From Chara braunii (taxonomy: Eukaryota > Streptophyta > Charophyceae > Charales > Characeae), in assembly GCA_003427395.1 (NCBI GenBank), contig BFEA01000469.1:1177142-1233469 (forward strand): a stretch of DNA of 56,328 bases. Direction: 5' to 3'. The position numbers and the translations under genes are program-made. Each line of letters starts with the position of its first letter. The first letter of the stretch is position 1. Below are positions 52,016 to 56,328 of the stretch, in pieces. A model generated the notes under the pieces. The model was not told the origin of the DNA. It did not search any database and saw only the letters and a program-made list of their open reading frames with translations.

Positions 52016-54512
52016 ATGGGAAGCGGGATGGACAGTTGTTACTACAGTTCTCTGTCGTCTGTGCTGTCTCTTCGCACGCCCGTGCCCGATGCTGCTGAAA
52101 ACTCCTGTGCGAGCCGGTCTCCATACATTGTCATCACACCATCCAAACGTGGTCACCCTGCACACCATGGTGATGGTGTGCCCAGATGCCGCGCACGTCA
52201 TCTGGGCGTCCCATCTTCCAATGTCAACGTCGTGCGGCGTCTTCGCCTTGACGACATCATCAACGACGCCGTCGGCTTGCCTTCTGATGCCGGCACAGGT
52301 CCACCATGCGGGTCTCCTGAACCTTCTATTCGGGTGAATTCGCCACCGGCAATTGGCGCTGACTGCCGGTATGTTTCCATGGACATGCTATCATCGCCAT
52401 CACGCGAAGGTAATGAAGGGGGGGTGGGGCATGTTGCTCGTTTGTCGGACATCGACTTGCCAGTCGGAGAAGATACCGCAATATCTGCCTTGTCTGTGTT
52501 GGGCGGTGGAAAAGGAAAGAGAAAATACACGTACAGACTGAGGAAAAGAGGTGCTTCGACATCTACCTCCGCTTTCGAACGTAGGTGTAGCGTGGACGAG
52601 TGCGAGGCCATCCTCCACAAAACTTGTTGCAAGACGTATCAATGTCTTTCTAGACTGAGAGTAGATGACGTGATGAAGTGTAGACGTGACTACCGCGTTC
52701 TCAAAAGGAAGGATAGGCGGAAATGGTGGATAGCAAAACTCCAAAACTTCATTTCGTAAGTTGACTGTAAACCGACAGTCAAACCGATAGTGCAGTTGCA
52801 CCCTGTGTGCGTCACTGCTTGGTGTCTCATACTGGGCGTCGGCAAGAACACGTTCAAAAGATACAACGATGACCTCGACGACGGAACAGTCGACGCTCTT
52901 CACGGCCATAATGGCCGTCCACGGACAACGACCACCTACGCCATTACATAGTCGGCGTTCGAGGACATAATCTTGGACGAGTCTGATCCCATGCCTGATC
53001 AGACTGGGACAGGCCCGAACTTCGAGATCAGAAATCGCATTTGGCTCCCATCGGTATACGCCACCAAGAAAGACGTCTTTCTCGGTATTCGTAGACGACT
53101 CTCTAAGCTTGGTGTCTGCTGCGCGTTATACCAGGTCTTATGCAAAATGTGGAGGGACTTCTTCTGGCACGTTCGCCTGGCAAGGGTGACCGACCACGCG
53201 AGATGTAACGAGTGCATTAAGAATAGCATCCTCATAGAGGGTGTTCTGCCCGAGCCGAGACGGACGCTTGTCGCGAAACAGAAAAGTCACTTTGCACTAC
53301 AGTCTGCACACCGAAAACTGTACAATGTGTGGTCCGTTGAATTGGAACACATAAAAAAAAGAAAGTCTGTGTATCATCATCGACGGTATGGATTAAGCAA
53401 AAACAACGATTTCCCATGCATCGAGAAGACGTTTGTCAAAAGAAATGTCGAATAACAGGATGATGAAAACTAATCTCACGGGGATAATCGCGCACGGTAG
53501 GACACCGTCGCTCTTTGTTCACACGTAGTTCCCGTACTTGCTCACTGAAATTGCTGACTGGAAAACCGCCATAGATCCGTACATCGATCATAAAATCAAG
53601 GGTCATGCCACGCCGCACCTCTTTCGATTTTACAAGGACGGGGACAACCCCGCCATGATGTACAAGGAGTTCTGCACCAAGAAACAGTGGGAGCCAGACA
53701 CCGGCCCTGTGTATTGGTTTAAAAAGGACGCACGCAACGGGTGGGCGGGGCCTCAATAGGGTTTCCAGCCTTGCCGCAAGTCACCTAACCCGCAGACGGG
53801 CGATTTCGTTAACGGAACAGCGGGGGTGCGTGTTCTTCATAAATCGTGGGAGAATTCACAAATCCAATGGGAGACACAAGACGAACACACAAGAGCGATG
53901 AAATGTAGACGCTTGAGCTACTGGACCGACCATCTCAAGAAGTTTGAAAACATATCGCAAGAGGAGAGCGGTACGATGCCCCTTCAAGGTGCCTTCTCGC
54001 CAGCCCCCATGCCTGATAAACAAGATCTCCCACGAGGTGCACCGCATGTTCTCGACTTGCCACCTTGGAAACCTTGCTTCGTTGGTTACAAGAGAGGCGC
54101 TCCCAGACTGGAGTTCAAACCGCACGAGTCCGTTGACATCAACAACTTCGTTGTGTTCCGCACGCCCGACGAGTATGTTGCAAAGGGCTGCATGTTCTGG
54201 ATTGGACGCGTTCAAGAGCGGGACAATAATCACATCCGTGTAGAGTACTGGACACCTTGCAGAAGGGATCGCGACTTAGCGAAGCTGTATGCAGACGCAT
54301 GGGCAAAAACGTGGAAGGTCAAAACTGAATCCGGCGATGGCTGGCAAGACCTCGACGTCGTTGTGTGGGCATGGGCCAACAACAAACGATCCGAGACAGG
54401 TATGCGGATCCCTAAGCGAGACGCTCTCAATGCACAGTTGTCGTTGACCGTCCCTGATAAGATGCTTGCATCAACGCCCGATATGCGATCTGCTTCAGAC
54501 ACGTCTGTGTAG
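52016..54512 (+). pseudogene. Transposase-like gene resembling the DUF7869 family, core-deleted
   Basis: Start ATG at 52016 (the frame is open from 51965). A Ser-rich N-terminus and a basic KRKYTYRLRKRG are followed by a Cys-containing block KTCCKTYQCLSRLRVDDV with RRKWWIAKLQ. Then VCVTAWCLILGVGKNTFKRY and GHNGRPRT, then FFWHVRLARVTDHARCNECI, then in another frame IIIDGMD*AKTT (53373 onward). TNLTGIIAHGRTPSLFVHT leads almost directly into ADWKTAIDPYIDHKIKG and ATPHLFRFYKD. The end has FWIGRV..HIRVEYW. This order fits what I recall of DUF7869 proteins, but the block with the conserved Asp/Asn and His-rich motifs is absent. In-frame stops: TAA 52757, TAG 52949, TAA 53394, TAG 53526, TAG 53757. 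One frameshift, most likely at the A8 run at 53353. Confidence 0.6.
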
Positions 54513-54629
54513 ACGTGACGAGGGAAGGAGTACGAGTGAGAATCATCTGTTCAATACGAACAACACAAAGCACATCGCTAATAGTTCGATTGGATTGCAT
54601 TTTTCTCCTTTTTTTTTGTTGTGTTTAGA
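54513..54629 (+). other. Short spacer ending in a splice-acceptor-like site
   Basis: A TGA two codons past the gene-end TAG, then a T-rich run ending GTTTAG at 54628 directly before the next ATG. Confidence 0.35.
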
Positions 54630-55265
54630 ATGTCTGCATCGTCGGAGTGCAAGCGTAATGAGAAATGGGGGACGCCGGTGAGATGGGAGGACCTTCTGTC
54701 ATGGAAAACAAAAACGCAAATGAGGGTTGTCGGTGTGCGGGCAATCGACTGGACGGTTTTGGAGCCCTCGATTGAGTTGTGGTACGACGAGGAGCGCCTA
54801 TAAGTTTACAACCTCGCCAAGACAGCAGAGAGTAATACAAACAACGAAAGGCAAGGCAGTGGCAAGTGGACCAAAGCGTTTTACGGGTTGGGGTTAGTTC
54901 ACATGTGGGGGGAGAATGGGCGTGAGGCATCAGTGACATGCGTGGCGTTTTGTTCAAATGGTGGTCTGACACGGTGCGTGACATCGATGGAGCAAGAGAC
55001 CACCATGCAAAGGGCAACGTTGAAGTATATCAGACATATATGCAATGAAATCAGAGACGCAATGTTGCGCTTCATCAACGAAAGGTCGAGGATCGTCATT
55101 CACGTGACGACGACTTTAATCACATGCCACAACGAAGACGAAAAAAAACAAAAACTGAAAAAAACTAACACAATAACAAAGTTTAATATTATCGATCATA
55201 TTCAACGGCGTGAAAGTGGCAAACAAAACAACTTGCAGTCCGTCTTGCATCAGTGTCTGCATTGA
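54630..55265 (+). pseudogene. ORF A: unrecognised protein, first of two tandem paralogs
   Basis: ATG at 54630 after a T-rich acceptor-like stretch, 212 codons to the TGA at 55263, with a single in-frame TAA at 54801. Conserved with ORF B: RVVGVRAIDWTVLEPSIELW, VYNLAKTAE, AFYGLGLVHMWG, VTCVAFCSNGGLTRCVTS, CNEIRDAMLRFINERSRIVI and a Lys-rich tail. No signal peptide or membrane segment seen. The pattern (beta-rich body, helical C-terminal third) suggests a small globular domain. I do not recognise the family. It follows the transposase-like gene in the same orientation and may be its accessory ORF. Confidence 0.5.
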
Positions 55266-55368
55266 CTACCATTCCGCAATGACTCGTAAACTCACGGTCA
55301 CAGTTCCGTACTTCGTCTGTGTTTGTGATGTCCATACTTTTGTTTTTTTTCCTTTTTTTTTTTTGTCC

Positions 55369-55990
55369 ATGCAGTATGGACTCTTAATGGATGCAGAGGC
55401 AGATAAGATAGGATTGGTGGGGAACGCCGATCAAATGGGCGGAACTAACATCAGACCGGTTGAGGAGACACTGTCACGTCGTCGGACTTATCACATTGGA
55501 TTTCACATATTATGAACCGTCACTGCACTTGTATCCTTTGAGCGCAAGAAGAAAGATTTACAACCTCGTGGGGGTGTGCGACCATCGAAATAATAATTAC
55601 AAGAAGGACGGGAACGCAGCATACGAGGAGGTCTTTTACGGTTACGGCCTAGTGGCTGCCAGAGTGACAGAGAAGTGCAGCGCCACCATTGCATGTGTTG
55701 CTGTAAAATTTCACTCAGGCCTTACAATATGTGCAATGAAGACATGGAGACAGAAGATACCACGAAGTGATGCAGGAGACTTAATGTTGCGAGCATACAA
55801 GCAGCACGTGAAACAGTATTGTATTCACGCACGAGATGCAATATTGGAATTCATTGCTCGAAGGACTGCCATCACGTTTTGTACCTCAACAGTCATCATA
55901 CAAAAGGAAGAAATGACGGGGGTCAACTGCAAATTAAAAAAAAACAAATTAACCACCGACTTCAACATCACGAACAGTGTACTCCGCTGA
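55369..55990 (+). pseudogene. ORF B: tandem paralog of ORF A
   Basis: Starts after a T-rich run ending TCCATGCAG. The first frame reads MQYGLLMDAEADKIG to VEETLS. A short deletion near 55465 moves the rest to the next frame: HVVGLITLDFTYYEPSLHLY, KIYNLVGVCD, VFYGYGLVAARVTEKC, IACVAVKFHSGLTICAMKTW, ARDAILEFIARRTAITF, ending with TGA at 55988. It aligns with ORF A over its length, at an offset of 752 bp. The position matching the ORF A TAA is Lys here. Confidence 0.5.
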
Positions 55991-56328
55991 GCCAACGGAC
56001 TGAGCAACAACCTTGTTCACTTGTGCCGCTGTTGCACTTCCAGACATTCTGTTGTAAAGAAGTTGTAGTTTAACAAATGTAAAGTTTGTGGCAATATAGT
56101 ATATCATGCGCTCACGCACGAGAGTTGACTAACGTTTTTTTTATTTTCTGCCAATTGCCAAATTCCGTTTATTAACAAGGATGTCGGATTTTTCAACTTT
56201 TGTGCGCTCACGTACGAGTGCACATATTCGTAGTGTAGAGCTACGTAACACCGTGTTCGCGTTGGGAGGTGAACGCGAAAATGTTCGCCCAAACGCGAAC
56301 AAGCGTCGAAAATCCTCCGACGTGAACA
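55991..56328. repeat. Window end: direct repeat and hairpin
   Basis: TGCGCTCACGCACGAG (about 56107) and TGCGCTCACGTACGAG (about 56203) are direct repeats. GTTCGCGTTGGG (56255-56266) and CCCAAACGCGAAC (56288-56300) form a hairpin with another GAACGCGAA between them. It could be the subterminal end of the element carrying ORFs A and B; the other end is not identified. Confidence 0.5.

Overview
This window looks like repeat-dominated nuclear DNA from a green-lineage eukaryote. A streptophyte (charophyte-like) alga is my best guess. The reasons are Ty3/gypsy-type LTR elements with a primer-binding site complementary to a plant-type tRNA-Asp, LINE reverse transcriptases with a plant-like C-terminal region, plant-like U6 snRNA relics, splice-type GT/AG signals, long (TTA)n microsatellites, and scattered N calls. 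I see no intact host gene, no bacterial operon and no CRISPR array. The organism is inferred from element families, not from a marker gene.

Layout. (1) 1-21883: a large Ty3/gypsy-like element ('element 1'). It has the end of a left LTR (to 2290), a PBS (2293-2310), a leader, gag (from 2628), protease, RT, RNase H and integrase (to 9189), and a second Gag-like ORF (9407-12240). A 7-kb non-coding 3' part follows with palindrome arrays and a U6 relic, then a right LTR ending at 21883. All coding parts carry premature stops or frameshifts. (2) 21884-27295: first copy of a large non-coding repeat ('R1'). It carries tRNA-like and U6-derived segments and a TATA box, and is interrupted by an integrase C-terminus and unrecognised ORFs. 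(3) 27219-28250: a decayed ORF block of unknown origin. (4) 28930-31928: remains of another LTR plus a perfect PBS, followed by a minus-strand LINE fragment ending in poly(A). (5) 31930-41000: tRNA-like repeat, then microsatellites, minisatellites and diverged duplicated spacer units. (6) 41000-45990: exon-like or hairpin segment, a 162-bp tandem array with an assembly gap, a third LTR relic, a minus-strand LINE RT fragment, and an integrase relic related to element 1. (7) 45991-51666: AT-rich spacer and the second R1 copy. (8) 51662-56328: a GC-rich minisatellite, a decayed gene resembling the DUF7869-type transposase-like family, then two tandem paralogous ORFs of unknown function and a terminal hairpin.

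How it fits together. The window is a nest of elements. Element 1 sits inside R1 copy 1: homology to R1 copy 2 starts at the first base after the LTR end. One LINE sits just behind the PBS of a second LTR element, and another LINE fragment replaces the gag-RT part of a third. The most unusual points are ten hairpins with one shared core and different but complementary stems (18065-18895), a second Gag-like ORF behind a splice acceptor, R1 units carrying the two halves of U6 in swapped order next to tRNA-like segments, and a transposase-like locus whose in-frame stops are all TAA or TAG while TGA ends its ORFs.
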